Assembly (NCBI GenBank): GCA_045546975.1
Contig: JAZQDV010000010.1
Location: 248,001 to 312,000, forward strand
DNA from: SIG480 sp045546975
GTDB lineage: Bacteria; Bacillota; Clostridia; Oscillospirales; JAAYXM01
DNA length: 64,000 nucleotides
Direction of reading: 5' to 3'
The translations under genes and the position numbers were made by a program. The notes under the pieces are model-generated. The model worked only from the letters and a program-made list of their open reading frames with translations, searched no databases and was not told the DNA's origin. Shown piece by piece: positions 21,486 to 30,514 of this stretch; the stretch's first letter is position 1; each line of letters begins with the position of its first letter.

Positions 21486-23612
21486 ATGGAAGATAAAAAT
21501 CGCTTTGACGAAACAATTTCAGGAATGTCCTTGCAGGACATCCTTGATGAAATCAATGCGGATTCTTACGACGTGGATGAAAGCATCAACTTAGATGAAA
21601 TCCTCGCCGAGTTTTCTGATGCTCCAAAAACAAAGGAAGAGCAGCCTGCTTTGCCGATAACAGAAAAAGAAGAAATAAAGATATACGATAAGAAAGAGGT
21701 TACAAAGAACGAAACGCCTCAAAAAAAAGTGGAAGAAAAGCCGCAGGAGAAGGTAGAGGAAGAACCGAAACCGATTGAAGAAACTGCTCCGAAACCGATT
21801 GAAACAATTGTTCGTCCGTGGCAGGACGGTGTTTACGGAGATATGGATGTATCCGACACCATACGAAACTCACAGAAAAAGAAAAAAACATCAAAATTCT
21901 CCGAGACATTTGATACATTTACACGAAGCGATCTTTTTGAAAGCAAAAATAAAGAAGAGAAGCTTGAGACAAGAAGCGTTGAGGAAATCCTCATTGAAAA
22001 CAAAAAGGTATCAAGATTTCTCGGTATCCGTGCGGCGTTTCTTTTTGTTATAAGCTTGATTTCCTGCTACCTTGCATTTGCAGAGCCGCTTAACTTATTT
22101 ATGCCGCAGATAATCGCATATATCGTAAATCCGTTCAGGTATTTGTTCCTGACTGCGTTCTTTGAAATTCTCGCAATGCTCCTTTCAATAGACGTAATAT
22201 CAAGGGGCCTTTATCAGATAATAAAGCTCCGACCGAACAGGGACTCTGCAATTACGTTCGCATCCTTTGCTACGCTGCTGCATGTTATAACAATTATGGC
22301 GGCACCAAAATGGGGAGGATGGCTTCCGTATAGCTGTATATCCGTTCTGTGCCTGTTCTTTGCAGTGTTCGGAAAATGGATAAGGGCAAGGGCGATTACG
22401 CGTGTCTGCAGGACTGTAAAGGCCGCGAAAGAGCCAAATGTTCTTCATGTAGAGACAAACTACGGCGAAACAAACATAATAAAACAGACAACAACAGATA
22501 CAAAAACATTTATTGCGCACATAAACGATAAAGATGCAACAGAAAATATCTGGAGATATTTCTCACCGATTGTTATTATTACATCAGTTGTTGGAGCGGC
22601 GGTGTCAGCATTTGCGACAAAAACACCGCAGAACTTTTTCTGGGCACTTTCGGCAATATCCTGTGTTTCTGCACCGCTCTTTACGGTGCTGAGCTTTGTT
22701 TTTCCGTTCTCGGTAACAGCAAAGAGTCTTTCCTCGGTGGGTACGGCACTTTCGGGCTGGTATTCAGCGACGAATCTCTCGCGTCAGGGAAATGTTGTTG
22801 TGTGTGATTCTGACCTCTTCCCGAAAGGATACGTTTCACTCAACGGCCTTAAAATACTTGGCAATTTCTCGCTCGAGCAGACTGTGTGCTATGCGGCAAG
22901 TGTGATATCAGAGACAGGGAGCGGACTTTGTGACGTGTTCTCTGATCTCTTAAAGAGCAGATATGCTGCCACCGTTAAGGTCAATAATCTTCGTTATCAT
23001 GAGTCGGGCGGCGCGGAAGCTGAGATAGAAGGCAACTCTGTTCTTGTTGGTACAGCGGGCTTTATGATTCGCTCAGGTATCCGCCTTGTATCAGGCACAA
23101 ATACCAAAAACGCGATATTTGTTTCGATAAACAAACAGCCTGCAGGTGTTTTCAACATAAACTATAAGGTGAACAGGGAGGTTGAAAGAGCCCTTCATCT
23201 GCTTGTGAAGAAAAAGATTTCGGTTATTCTTGCAGTAAGGGATTTTAATCTCACTCCGATGATGGTTGAAAAGCTTTTTGGATTGAAGGACGGAAGCCTT
23301 GAATATCCCGAGCTCGAACAGAGATTTGATATGTCAAACGAGGAACAGTACATCACCTCAGACATAAGTGCAGTAATCACAAGAGCGGGACTTTATCCGT
23401 TTGCCGCTGCAGTACTTGCTGCAAAAAAGCTCAGAAAGGTAACTATAAGAAATATCTGTATGACAACGGCAAGCTCGTTTATAGGTATGTTCTTTATGTT
23501 CTATCTGACGTTTATGCAAAGACCTGAGCTTATAACACCACATACGGTTTTGGTGTATATGCTTCTTTGGTTCATTCCTATGTATATGCTTTCGTTAAAA
23601 GTTAAAAAATAA
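21486..23612 (+). CDS. Degenerate P-type-ATPase-like membrane protein (pseudo-ATPase), unknown role
   Basis: The 708-residue product has the layout of a heavy-metal (P1B-like) P-type ATPase but lacks the catalytic motifs. Residues 1-170 are acidic and Lys/Glu/Pro-rich, and probably disordered. Hydrophobic helices follow at about 180-305. The paired helices before the phosphorylation site (CVSAPLFTVLSFVFPFSV) resemble the ATPase CPC-containing helix. Where DKTGT should be, the sequence reads CDSDLFPKG, with Asp441 followed by SDLF. A nucleotide-domain-like stretch is still recognisable (EAEIEGNSVLVGTAGFM), but the HP motif is absent. The later GDN and GDGxND motifs are replaced by VRDFN and TSDISAV. 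Two helices close the C-terminus. It lies between rlmB (20 bases) and era (21 bases). The fold relation is my reading; the function is unknown. Confidence 0.72.
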   Translation: MEDKNRFDETISGMSLQDILDEINADSYDVDESINLDEILAEFSDAPKTKEEQPALPITEKEEIKIYDKKEVTKNETPQKKVEEKPQEKVEEEPKPIEETAPKPIETIVRPWQDGVYGDMDVSDTIRNSQKKKKTSKFSETFDTFTRSDLFESKNKEEKLETRSVEEILIENKKVSRFLGIRAAFLFVISLISCYLAFAEPLNLFMPQIIAYIVNPFRYLFLTAFFEILAMLLSIDVISRGLYQIIKLRPNRDSAITFASFATLLHVITIMAAPKWGGWLPYSCISVLCLFFAVFGKWIRARAITRVCRTVKAAKEPNVLHVETNYGETNIIKQTTTDTKTFIAHINDKDATENIWRYFSPIVIITSVVGAAVSAFATKTPQNFFWALSAISCVSAPLFTVLSFVFPFSVTAKSLSSVGTALSGWYSATNLSRQGNVVVCDSDLFPKGYVSLNGLKILGNFSLEQTVCYAASVISETGSGLCDVFSDLLKSRYAATVKVNNLRYHESGGAEAEIEGNSVLVGTAGFMIRSGIRLVSGTNTKNAIFVSINKQPAGVFNINYKVNREVERALHLLVKKKISVILAVRDFNLTPMMVEKLFGLKDGSLEYPELEQRFDMSNEEQYITSDISAVITRAGLYPFAAAVLAAKKLRKVTIRNICMTTASSFIGMFFMFYLTFMQRPELITPHTVLVYMLLWFIPMYMLSLKVKK

Positions 23613-23633
23613 TCCTTATAAAAGAGGTTTGTA

Positions 23634-24524
23634 ATGGAAATTAAAAAATCAGGAATGGTTGCAATAGTAGGCCGTCCAAATGTTGGAAAATCGACACTTA
23701 TAAATGCACTCGCAGGCGAAAAAATTGCGATTGTATCAGACAAACCGCAAACAACGAGAAACCGTATTTGCGGGATTATAAACAAAAAAGATACCCAGTA
23801 TGTATTTATGGATACTCCGGGTTTTCATAATCCCAGGAGTCATCTTGGGGAGTATATGGTAAAGGTTGCGGGAGAGTCAATGGCAGATGTTGATGCAGTT
23901 TTGATGCTCGTTGCACCTATTGCAAATATCGGCAGTCTTGAAGAAGAAATTATCTCAAGGATTTCAAAAAACAAGATACCTGCGATACTTCTTATAAACA
24001 AGATTGATACGGTTGAAAAACCCGATATAATCCCCGTTATTGATGCATACAGTAAAGCATATAACTTTGATGCAATAATCCCGATTTCCGCATACAAGGG
24101 AGATGGTCTTGATAATATTTACGTTGAACTTGATAAATTTATCCCGGATGGGCCTCCTCTTTTCCCTGAGGATATGATATCAGACCAACCCGAAAAGCAG
24201 ATGGTCGCGGAAATCATAAGAGAAAAGCTTCTGAGACTTCTTAATCACGAAATACCGCATGGTACTGCAGTTGAGATAACACGATTTACAGAACGCGAAA
24301 ACGGTATAATTGACGTTGTTGCAACAATATACTGTGAGCGTGACAGCCATAAGGGAATCATCATCGGAAAACGCGGTGCGATGCTCAAAAAGATAGGAGA
24401 GCACGCGAGAATTGATATAGAGCGCTTTATGGGTACTAAGGTGTATCTTGAAACCTGGGTAAAGGTAAAAGAGAATTGGCGCGATAATGACGTGCTAATA
24501 AAGAATTTCGGTTATGAGGAATAA
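23634..24524 (+). CDS. era: GTPase Era
   Basis: The 296-residue GTPase assists 16S rRNA maturation and 30S assembly. G1 is GRPNVGKST at residues 12-20, the Thr-rich switch is KPQTTRNRI, G3 is DTPGFH and G4 is NKID. The C-terminal KH domain carries IIIGKRGAMLKKIGEHAR and ends in the usual KVKENWR. The length is typical. The gene follows the pseudo-ATPase by 21 bases and precedes recO, the usual era-recO order in Bacillota. Confidence 0.97.
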   Translation: MEIKKSGMVAIVGRPNVGKSTLINALAGEKIAIVSDKPQTTRNRICGIINKKDTQYVFMDTPGFHNPRSHLGEYMVKVAGESMADVDAVLMLVAPIANIGSLEEEIISRISKNKIPAILLINKIDTVEKPDIIPVIDAYSKAYNFDAIIPISAYKGDGLDNIYVELDKFIPDGPPLFPEDMISDQPEKQMVAEIIREKLLRLLNHEIPHGTAVEITRFTERENGIIDVVATIYCERDSHKGIIIGKRGAMLKKIGEHARIDIERFMGTKVYLETWVKVKENWRDNDVLIKNFGYEE

Positions 24525-24566
24525 AAGGTTCATGTAAACCAATTTGCTTTACAGGTGGTGTGGTCG

Positions 24567-25298
24567 GTGCAAATCGTTGAAAAGGGGCTGATTCTCCGCG
24601 AAACTCCTTATAAAGAGGCGGATGTTATGCTCACGGTGCTCACGGAATGTGCCGGTAAAATCTCAGTCCTTGCAAGGGGAGCAAAGCGCAAAAGCAGTAA
24701 GTTTTCTGCCGCGGTACAGCTTCTTACCTATTCTGAATTCACACTTTTTGAAAGTATGGGCAGGTACACGCTGAATGCGGCAGAACCGGTAGAGTTATTT
24801 TACGGACTTCGTGAGGATATAGTTAAGCTTTCGCTCGCATCGTATTTTGCAGAGGTGCTTGACCAGGCGGCAGATGAGGACACTATTGATCCGGAACTTT
24901 TAAGACTTGGGTTGAATTCTCTATATGCAATTTCAAAAACTTCAATGCCACTTGCGAGGATAAAGGCTGTTTTTGAGCTCAAGGTAGCTCAGCTTGCAGG
25001 ATACGCTCCAAATCTCACAAGGTGCGGAGGCTGCGAGGGTGACGGTGAAATCGAGGCGTTTGACATCAAAAACGGAACAGTACTTTGTAAGAAGTGCGAT
25101 AATGGCTTTAACCCAAAGCTCGATTCAGGCTCACTCGAAGCAATGCGATACATTTTGAGCGAGGATGTAAAGAGAATTTTCTCGTTTTCAGTAAACGACA
25201 ATTCGATGAAGTTGCTCTCGATCATAACGGACGACTATCTGCGATTCCATTTTGACAGAACTTTCAAAACCAACACATTTTACAAAACTCTCGTGTGA
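24567..25298 (+). CDS. recO: DNA repair protein RecO
   Basis: RecO loads RecA together with RecR during recombinational repair. I use GTG 24567, eight bases after AGGTGG, giving 243 residues and the family start QIVEKGLILRETPYKEAD; a GTG 12 bases earlier is less well placed. The N-terminal OB-fold (VLTECAGKISVLARGAKR) precedes a helical domain. A zinc-binding Cys4 set is visible: RCGGCEG, then LCKKCDNG. The stop codon overlaps the upstream part of mutS2, indicating translational coupling. Confidence 0.94.
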   Translation: MQIVEKGLILRETPYKEADVMLTVLTECAGKISVLARGAKRKSSKFSAAVQLLTYSEFTLFESMGRYTLNAAEPVELFYGLREDIVKLSLASYFAEVLDQAADEDTIDPELLRLGLNSLYAISKTSMPLARIKAVFELKVAQLAGYAPNLTRCGGCEGDGEIEAFDIKNGTVLCKKCDNGFNPKLDSGSLEAMRYILSEDVKRIFSFSVNDNSMKLLSIITDDYLRFHFDRTFKTNTFYKTLV

Positions 25299-25312
25299 TG
25301 CAGGAGAATGAA

Positions 25313-27700
25313 ATGGATAATCTCTATGAAAAATCACAAATAACGCTTGAACTTCAAGCCGTTTTGAATCTCCTTTCGGAGCATGCTGTGAGTGACAGTG
25401 CAAAAAAACTTGCGCTTTCTCTTACACCGAGCTCCGATATACAGGAGGTTCGCTCTGCTATTGAGAAGACAAGTGATGCAAGGCGTCTTATCGGATATAA
25501 AGGGGCGCCGTCGTTTTCCGGAATAAAGGATGTTACCTCAAGCATAAAACGAGCGGAAATGGGCGGCTCATTAAACCCTGCAGAGCTTCTTCATATAGCG
25601 GACCTTCTTAAAACAGCAAGACTCGCAGAAAACTATCTTCAAGAGGATCGGAGAAACGAAAAGACTTCCCTTGACAATATGTTTGCAGCTCTTCTTGTAA
25701 ATAAGTATTTAGAGGATAAAATCCGTGATGCGATAATAAGCCCTGAGGAGATTGCTGACGGTGCATCTCAGGAGCTTTTGTCCATTCGTAGAAAAATCCG
25801 CAGAAGCGGTGAGAAAATCCGCGAGGTTCTCTTAAATATCATATCCTCTCCAACTCACTCAAAGCATCTTCAGGAGGCTATTATAACCCAGCGCTCGGGG
25901 CGGTATGTTGTCCCGGTTAAAAGTGAGTTCAAGGGCGAGATAAAAGGTCTTGTCCACGATATATCATCAACGGGTGCAACCGTATTTATAGAGCCTGTTT
26001 CGGTTGTTGAGCTCAACAATACAATACGTGAGCTTCACGCAGAAGAGAAGAAAGAGATAGAACGCATCCTTGCGCAACTTTCTTCTGAAGTCGCGGAATT
26101 CTCAAACGGAATTTCAACTAACTTTGAAGTACTTTCGCGCCTTGACCTTATATTTGCGATGGGAAAGCTTTCGTATGCACAAAAGGCAGAGGCACCGGTG
26201 GTAAACGATAAGGGAGAGATAAATCTTATAAAGGCGAGACATCCGCTTCTTGATAAGGAAAAAACTGTCCCGATATCAGTGTCTTTAGGACGCACCTTTG
26301 ATACTCTTGTAATAACAGGACCGAACACGGGCGGAAAAACGGTTTCACTTAAAACTGTTGGTCTTCTTACTCTTATGGCGGAATGCGGTATGCATATCCC
26401 TTGTGAGTATGGAAGTGAGGTTTCGGTTTTTGACACGATTTATGCGGATATAGGCGATGAGCAAAGCATCGAGCAGTCACTTTCGACTTTCTCATCACAC
26501 ATGAAAAATATCGTTGAGATAATAAAGAATGCAGACAATAAATCGCTTGTATTGTTTGACGAGCTCGGCGCAGGAACAGATCCGATAGAGGGTGCTGCTC
26601 TTGCCGTATCAATAATCGAATACGTAAGAGCAATGGGCGCAAAGACAGTTGCAACAACCCACTATGCAGAACTTAAAAGCTTCGCGCTTATTACCGATAG
26701 AGTTGAAAATGCAAGCTGTGAGTTTGATGTCAGCACCTTGAAGCCGACATACCGCCTTCTTGTGGGTATTCCGGGAAAAAGCAATGCTTTTGCAATTTCT
26801 GAGCGTTTGGGGCTTCCGAAGAATATAATAGAGGGAGCGGAGTCACTTGTCGAGCGTGAGGACAAACGCTTTGATGAGATTCTCTCACGCCTTGAGGATA
26901 AGCAGAAAAAGCTTGATACGGAAATCAGCCGCGCAAACGAGCTTCGTGAGGATGCCGAGCAGAGAAGACAAAAAAGCCGCAAGTTTGAAGAAGAACTTGA
27001 AAAGAGAAAAATTGAAGTCATAGAAAAAGCTCGCGAGGATGCCGAAAAAATCCTTAAGGATGCGCGTGAATCCGCAGAGCGTGCGCTTGATGAGATAAAG
27101 GAAATCAGAAAGCTTGAGTCAAAAAAGGCAGACCGAAACCGAATCAATGAGGCGAGAAACGAGCTTATGCACGGACTCTCAGAAGCTGAAAAGAAGGTCT
27201 TCCGTGCAAAGGCAAGACCTACGGCAAAGCCGCTCCCGAGAAAGCTCAGGGCAGGAGATACGGTTGAACTCGTAGAGCTGGGACTTCAGGGTACTGTGCT
27301 TGAGATTTCAGAAAAGACAGGGGCTCTTACCATCCAGGCAGGAATAATGAAGGTTACCGCAAAGCCTGAAGAGGTATCTCTCATAGAGCATAGCGGTGAG
27401 AAGACAGTAAATGAGTTTATTGCAAAGAAAAAAGCTGAGCTTCGCAATATTTCGATAAAGCCTGAGGTCGACCTTAGGGGTATGACATCAGACGAAGCGG
27501 AATATACGCTTTCATCGTATCTTGATACTGCATTTCTGGCAAAACTCAACACTGTAACGATAATCCACGGCAAGGGAACAGGAGTTCTCAAAAAGACCGT
27601 TCATGCATATCTGCGCACTCATCCGCATATAAAATCGTGGAGACTCGGTGTTTATGGCGAGGGTGAAGATGGTGTAACGATTGCAGAATTGAGAATATAA
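25313..27700 (+). CDS. mutS2: MutS2 ATPase/Smr-domain nuclease
   Basis: The 795-residue MutS2 protein acts on branched DNA or stalled, collided ribosomes in Bacillota. The MutS-type core and ATPase show Walker A GPNTGGKT, then STFSSHMKNI and Walker B with LVLFDELGAGTDP. A long Lys/Glu-rich coiled coil spans roughly residues 515-640. A KOW-like segment follows (KLRAGDTVELVELGLQGTVLE). The C-terminal Smr domain has VDLRGMTSDEA and IIHGKGTGVLKK. I prefer ATG 25313 after GGAG; ATG 25298 overlaps recO and has no ribosome-binding site. Confidence 0.95.
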   Translation: MDNLYEKSQITLELQAVLNLLSEHAVSDSAKKLALSLTPSSDIQEVRSAIEKTSDARRLIGYKGAPSFSGIKDVTSSIKRAEMGGSLNPAELLHIADLLKTARLAENYLQEDRRNEKTSLDNMFAALLVNKYLEDKIRDAIISPEEIADGASQELLSIRRKIRRSGEKIREVLLNIISSPTHSKHLQEAIITQRSGRYVVPVKSEFKGEIKGLVHDISSTGATVFIEPVSVVELNNTIRELHAEEKKEIERILAQLSSEVAEFSNGISTNFEVLSRLDLIFAMGKLSYAQKAEAPVVNDKGEINLIKARHPLLDKEKTVPISVSLGRTFDTLVITGPNTGGKTVSLKTVGLLTLMAECGMHIPCEYGSEVSVFDTIYADIGDEQSIEQSLSTFSSHMKNIVEIIKNADNKSLVLFDELGAGTDPIEGAALAVSIIEYVRAMGAKTVATTHYAELKSFALITDRVENASCEFDVSTLKPTYRLLVGIPGKSNAFAISERLGLPKNIIEGAESLVEREDKRFDEILSRLEDKQKKLDTEISRANELREDAEQRRQKSRKFEEELEKRKIEVIEKAREDAEKILKDARESAERALDEIKEIRKLESKKADRNRINEARNELMHGLSEAEKKVFRAKARPTAKPLPRKLRAGDTVELVELGLQGTVLEISEKTGALTIQAGIMKVTAKPEEVSLIEHSGEKTVNEFIAKKKAELRNISIKPEVDLRGMTSDEAEYTLSSYLDTAFLAKLNTVTIIHGKGTGVLKKTVHAYLRTHPHIKSWRLGVYGEGEDGVTIAELRI

Positions 27701-27730
27701 CTCATTTATACCCATGTCTGCAAAAAAACA

Positions 27731-27759
27731 TTGACTATATATGGCAAATTTGATATTAT
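27731..27759 (+). promoter_or_regulatory. Promoter of the Crh-like gene
   Basis: TTGACT (27731-27736) and TATTAT (27754-27759) are 17 bases apart, and TGA precedes the -10. It lies 43 bases before the start codon, so the gene can be expressed separately from mutS2. Confidence 0.7.
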
Positions 27760-27802
27760 ATATAGAGTGAAAAGTAAAACAATTGTGAGGAGATTGTTCT
27801 AA

Positions 27803-28072
27803 ATGTGTTCTAAAGAAGTGATTATCAATAACCAGATAGGGTTGCGTGCGCGCCCTGCTACATTTTTCATTCAGAAGGCAAACGAGTTCAAGTGCAGCAT
27901 TCAGGTCGAGAGAGAAGAGCGTCGCGTTAATGCAAAAAGCTTGCTCGGCGTGCTTTCACTTGGTATTGTAAAAGGTACAAAGGTCACAATCATTGCTGAC
28001 GGCGCAGATGAAGACGAAGCGCTTGTCGCATTGACAGAACTTGTATCAAGCAATTTTTCAGAAGAAATATAA
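27803..28072 (+). CDS. HPr-like regulatory protein lacking His15 (Crh-like)
   Basis: The 89-residue product has the HPr fold of phosphotransferase systems. In HPr, His15 carries phosphate from enzyme I. Here the site reads GLRARPA, with Arg at exactly position 15, so phosphotransfer is not expected. The regulatory site is intact: Ser46 in NAKSLLGVLSLG, which HPr kinase phosphorylates in Bacillota to allow binding to CcpA. This combination resembles Crh of Bacillus subtilis, where Gln replaces His15. The likely role is carbon catabolite regulation, not sugar transport. It has its own promoter, and a palindrome separates it from uvrC. Confidence 0.85.
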   Translation: MCSKEVIINNQIGLRARPATFFIQKANEFKCSIQVEREERRVNAKSLLGVLSLGIVKGTKVTIIADGADEDEALVALTELVSSNFSEEI

Positions 28073-28087
28073 AAACAAATTCACTTG

Positions 28088-28114
28088 TATAGACGGCAAA
28101 TTTTGCCGTCTATA
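28088..28114 (+). terminator. Perfect palindrome between the Crh-like gene and uvrC
   Basis: TATAGACGGCAAA (28088-28100) and TTTGCCGTCTATA (28102-28114) pair over 13 bases around one base. The centre would open to a small A/T loop. No T-run follows, so it may be a partial terminator or a stability element. Confidence 0.5.
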
Positions 28115-28136
28115 CTATTATAGGCAGGTGAATGTA

Positions 28137-29957
28137 ATGACTCCAAAGGAAAAGGCACTGAGGCTTCCGCAAAAGCCGGGTGTTTATATAATGCTCGATA
28201 AAAGGGGCGAGGTTATATACGTCGGAAAGGCGAAAAAACTCTACAACAGGGTAAATTCGTATTTCAGGAATAACTCTTCCCATAACCTCAAAACCCGCCT
28301 TATGGTATCTCAAATAAACAATTTCGACTATATCATAACAGATACCGAGTTCGAGGCACTCGTGCTTGAAAACTCTCTTATAAAAAGGCATAAGCCAAAA
28401 TACAACATTCTGCTTAAAGATGACAAGGGATATCCGTCAATAAGGCTTTCGGTAAAAGAAGAATACCCCTCCTTTTCAATCGTTTCAAAACCGCTTGAGG
28501 ACGGAGCAGAGTATTTTGGTCCGTACGGCGGAAGAGTGGAGTCAAAACGCGCGATAGATACAGTATGTGAAATATTGAAGCTTCCTACCTGCAAGAAAAA
28601 GTTTCCGCAGGATATTGGGCGTGGAAGACCGTGTCTCAATAGCCACATAGGTAGGTGTGATGCGCTCTGTGCGGGCAAGATTTCAAAAGAAGAGTATAAT
28701 GACAGAATTCGCCGCGCTTGTATGATTCTTTCGGGAAAGACGGAGGAAGTTATCCGCTTTCTTCAGAATGAGATGCAAAAGGAATCAGACAACCTTGAGT
28801 TTGAAAGAGCGGGAAAGATTCGTGACGAAATTAAATCACTTGGTGCACTTTCAACAAAGCAAAAGATTATATCAGGGCTTCTTGCGGATACGGATGTGTT
28901 TGCACTTTATGTAGGTGAGAACAAAACCGCGTTTTCAATTCTTCACTACATCGACGGGAACCTGCTGGATAGCGAAACAAAGATAACAGATACGCCGGTG
29001 TATGCGGACTTTCCTGAGCTTCTGGAAGAGTTTGTAACGAGGTATTATTCAGGCCGAACGCGTTTTCCGAAGGAAATATATCTCCCGTATGATATTCCGT
29101 CCAGAGATGAGATGGAAAAGTGGCTCGGCGAACTTTCCGGCAGACGTGTGTATATCACATGTCCAAAGCGCGGGGAGAAGCTTGAGCTTGTAAAAATGGC
29201 AGAAAAGAATGCCGAAGAAAAGGCGCTTTCCGTGATAAACAAAGCAGAGAGACAAAACAGAATCCTTGAGGATCTCAAAAAGATACTTGCGCTGAACGAA
29301 ACTCCGAGAAGAATCGAGTCATACGATATTTCAAATACGTCGGGGAGTGAAACCGTTGCAGGTATGGTGGTTTTCACAAACGGGGCTCCTGCAAGAAGCG
29401 AGTACAGAAAATTCAAGATTAAGACGGTAGTTGGTCAGGATGACCCGCGCGCAATGAGCGAGGCGATTTCAAGGCGTTTTGTGAGATACAGAGACAGAGA
29501 TGAGAAGTTTGCCAATAAGCCTGATTTGCTGCTTCTTGACGGCGGAATAACACAGGTCAGAGCGGTTGAGGAGGTGCTTGGCTCACTTTGCCTTGATATA
29601 CCGGTTTTTGGTATGGTAAAAAACGACAAGCACGCAACACGTGCGATTGTCCGTGCGGACGGAAGCGAAATAGGTATAACCGCAAACCCTGCGGTGTTCA
29701 GGTTTATATGCTCTGTTCAGGAGGAGGTACACAGATTCTCCATAATGTATCACAGAAAGCTACGTGAAAAGAAAGCACTTTCAAGTGAGCTCACGGAGAT
29801 TCCCGGAATAGGTAAAAAACGCGCTGAGGACCTTCTTTTGAAGTTTAAGAGTATCGCTGCGATAAAAAAAGCGAGTGCTTCTGAGTTATCAGAGGTTTTA
29901 CCTGAAAACAGTGCACAGGCAGTATATAGCCACTATCACAGAGAGGGGGACAGATAA
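28137..29957 (+). CDS. uvrC: Excinuclease ABC subunit UvrC
   Basis: The 606-residue nuclease makes both incisions in nucleotide excision repair. The N-terminal GIY-YIG domain reads KPGVYIMLDKRGEVIYVGKAK. A UVR motif lies near residue 205-235 (EMQKESDNLEFERAGKIRDE). The RNase-H-like C-terminal nuclease shows SYDISNTSG and LLLLDGGITQ, and a helix-hairpin-helix pair follows (EIPGIGKKRAEDLLLKF). I start at ATG 28137; the longer frame crosses the palindrome and overlaps the previous gene. The stop overlaps the rsmD start by one base. Confidence 0.96.
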   Translation: MTPKEKALRLPQKPGVYIMLDKRGEVIYVGKAKKLYNRVNSYFRNNSSHNLKTRLMVSQINNFDYIITDTEFEALVLENSLIKRHKPKYNILLKDDKGYPSIRLSVKEEYPSFSIVSKPLEDGAEYFGPYGGRVESKRAIDTVCEILKLPTCKKKFPQDIGRGRPCLNSHIGRCDALCAGKISKEEYNDRIRRACMILSGKTEEVIRFLQNEMQKESDNLEFERAGKIRDEIKSLGALSTKQKIISGLLADTDVFALYVGENKTAFSILHYIDGNLLDSETKITDTPVYADFPELLEEFVTRYYSGRTRFPKEIYLPYDIPSRDEMEKWLGELSGRRVYITCPKRGEKLELVKMAEKNAEEKALSVINKAERQNRILEDLKKILALNETPRRIESYDISNTSGSETVAGMVVFTNGAPARSEYRKFKIKTVVGQDDPRAMSEAISRRFVRYRDRDEKFANKPDLLLLDGGITQVRAVEEVLGSLCLDIPVFGMVKNDKHATRAIVRADGSEIGITANPAVFRFICSVQEEVHRFSIMYHRKLREKKALSSELTEIPGIGKKRAEDLLLKFKSIAAIKKASASELSEVLPENSAQAVYSHYHREGDR

Positions 29958-30496
29958 TGAGAGTTGTTTCAGGAATCGCGAGAGGAAGAATTCTTAAAAC
30001 TCTTGAGGGAGAGGCGACAAGGCCGACAACCGCAAAAGTAAAAGAATCGATTTTCAATATCATTCAGTTTGAGCTTGAAGGCAGAACAGTTCTCGATTTG
30101 TTCTCGGGAAGCGGTCAGCTTGCAATTGAGGCGGTAAGCCGCGGTGCCGCAAGAGCTGTTGCGGTTGACTCTTCGAGAAAGGCAACGGACATAATTAAAG
30201 AAAATGTCAAAACTTGCGGTTTTTCTGAAGAAATATCCGTGATTTTGAGTGATTATTCTGATTTTTTACAGAAAAAGAACAAGTTTGATGTAATTTTCCT
30301 CGATCCGCCTTACGGGAGCGGAGCCATGGAAAAAGCGCTCGAAAAGATAAGATTATTTGACATATTGTCAAACCGTGGTATAATAGTATGTGAAACAGAT
30401 GCTCTTTCAAGTATTGAAGGTTTCCCTGAAACGGAGTATGCAGTAAAGGAATATAAATACGGAAGAGTTAAGCTCACCATAATCAGAAAGCTTTAA
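29957..30496 (+). CDS. rsmD: 16S rRNA (guanine966-N2)-methyltransferase RsmD
   Basis: The 179-residue class I methyltransferase modifies G966 of 16S rRNA, by family. RVVSGIARGRILKT, then RPTTAKVKESIFNII, and VLDLFSGSGQLAIEAVSRGA (S-adenosylmethionine site) are textbook RsmD motifs. The catalytic signature is LDPPYGSG. It begins one base into the uvrC stop codon and is followed after 18 bases by coaD, the usual rsmD-coaD pairing. Confidence 0.95.
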   Translation: MRVVSGIARGRILKTLEGEATRPTTAKVKESIFNIIQFELEGRTVLDLFSGSGQLAIEAVSRGAARAVAVDSSRKATDIIKENVKTCGFSEEISVILSDYSDFLQKKNKFDVIFLDPPYGSGAMEKALEKIRLFDILSNRGIIVCETDALSSIEGFPETEYAVKEYKYGRVKLTIIRKL

Positions 30497-30514
30497 GTGT
30501 GATGAGGTGCAGGT

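Noticed and set aside
21486..23612. Functional metal-transporting P-type ATPase
   Set aside because: The phosphorylation motif and the other catalytic motifs are missing, so ATP-driven transport is not supported.
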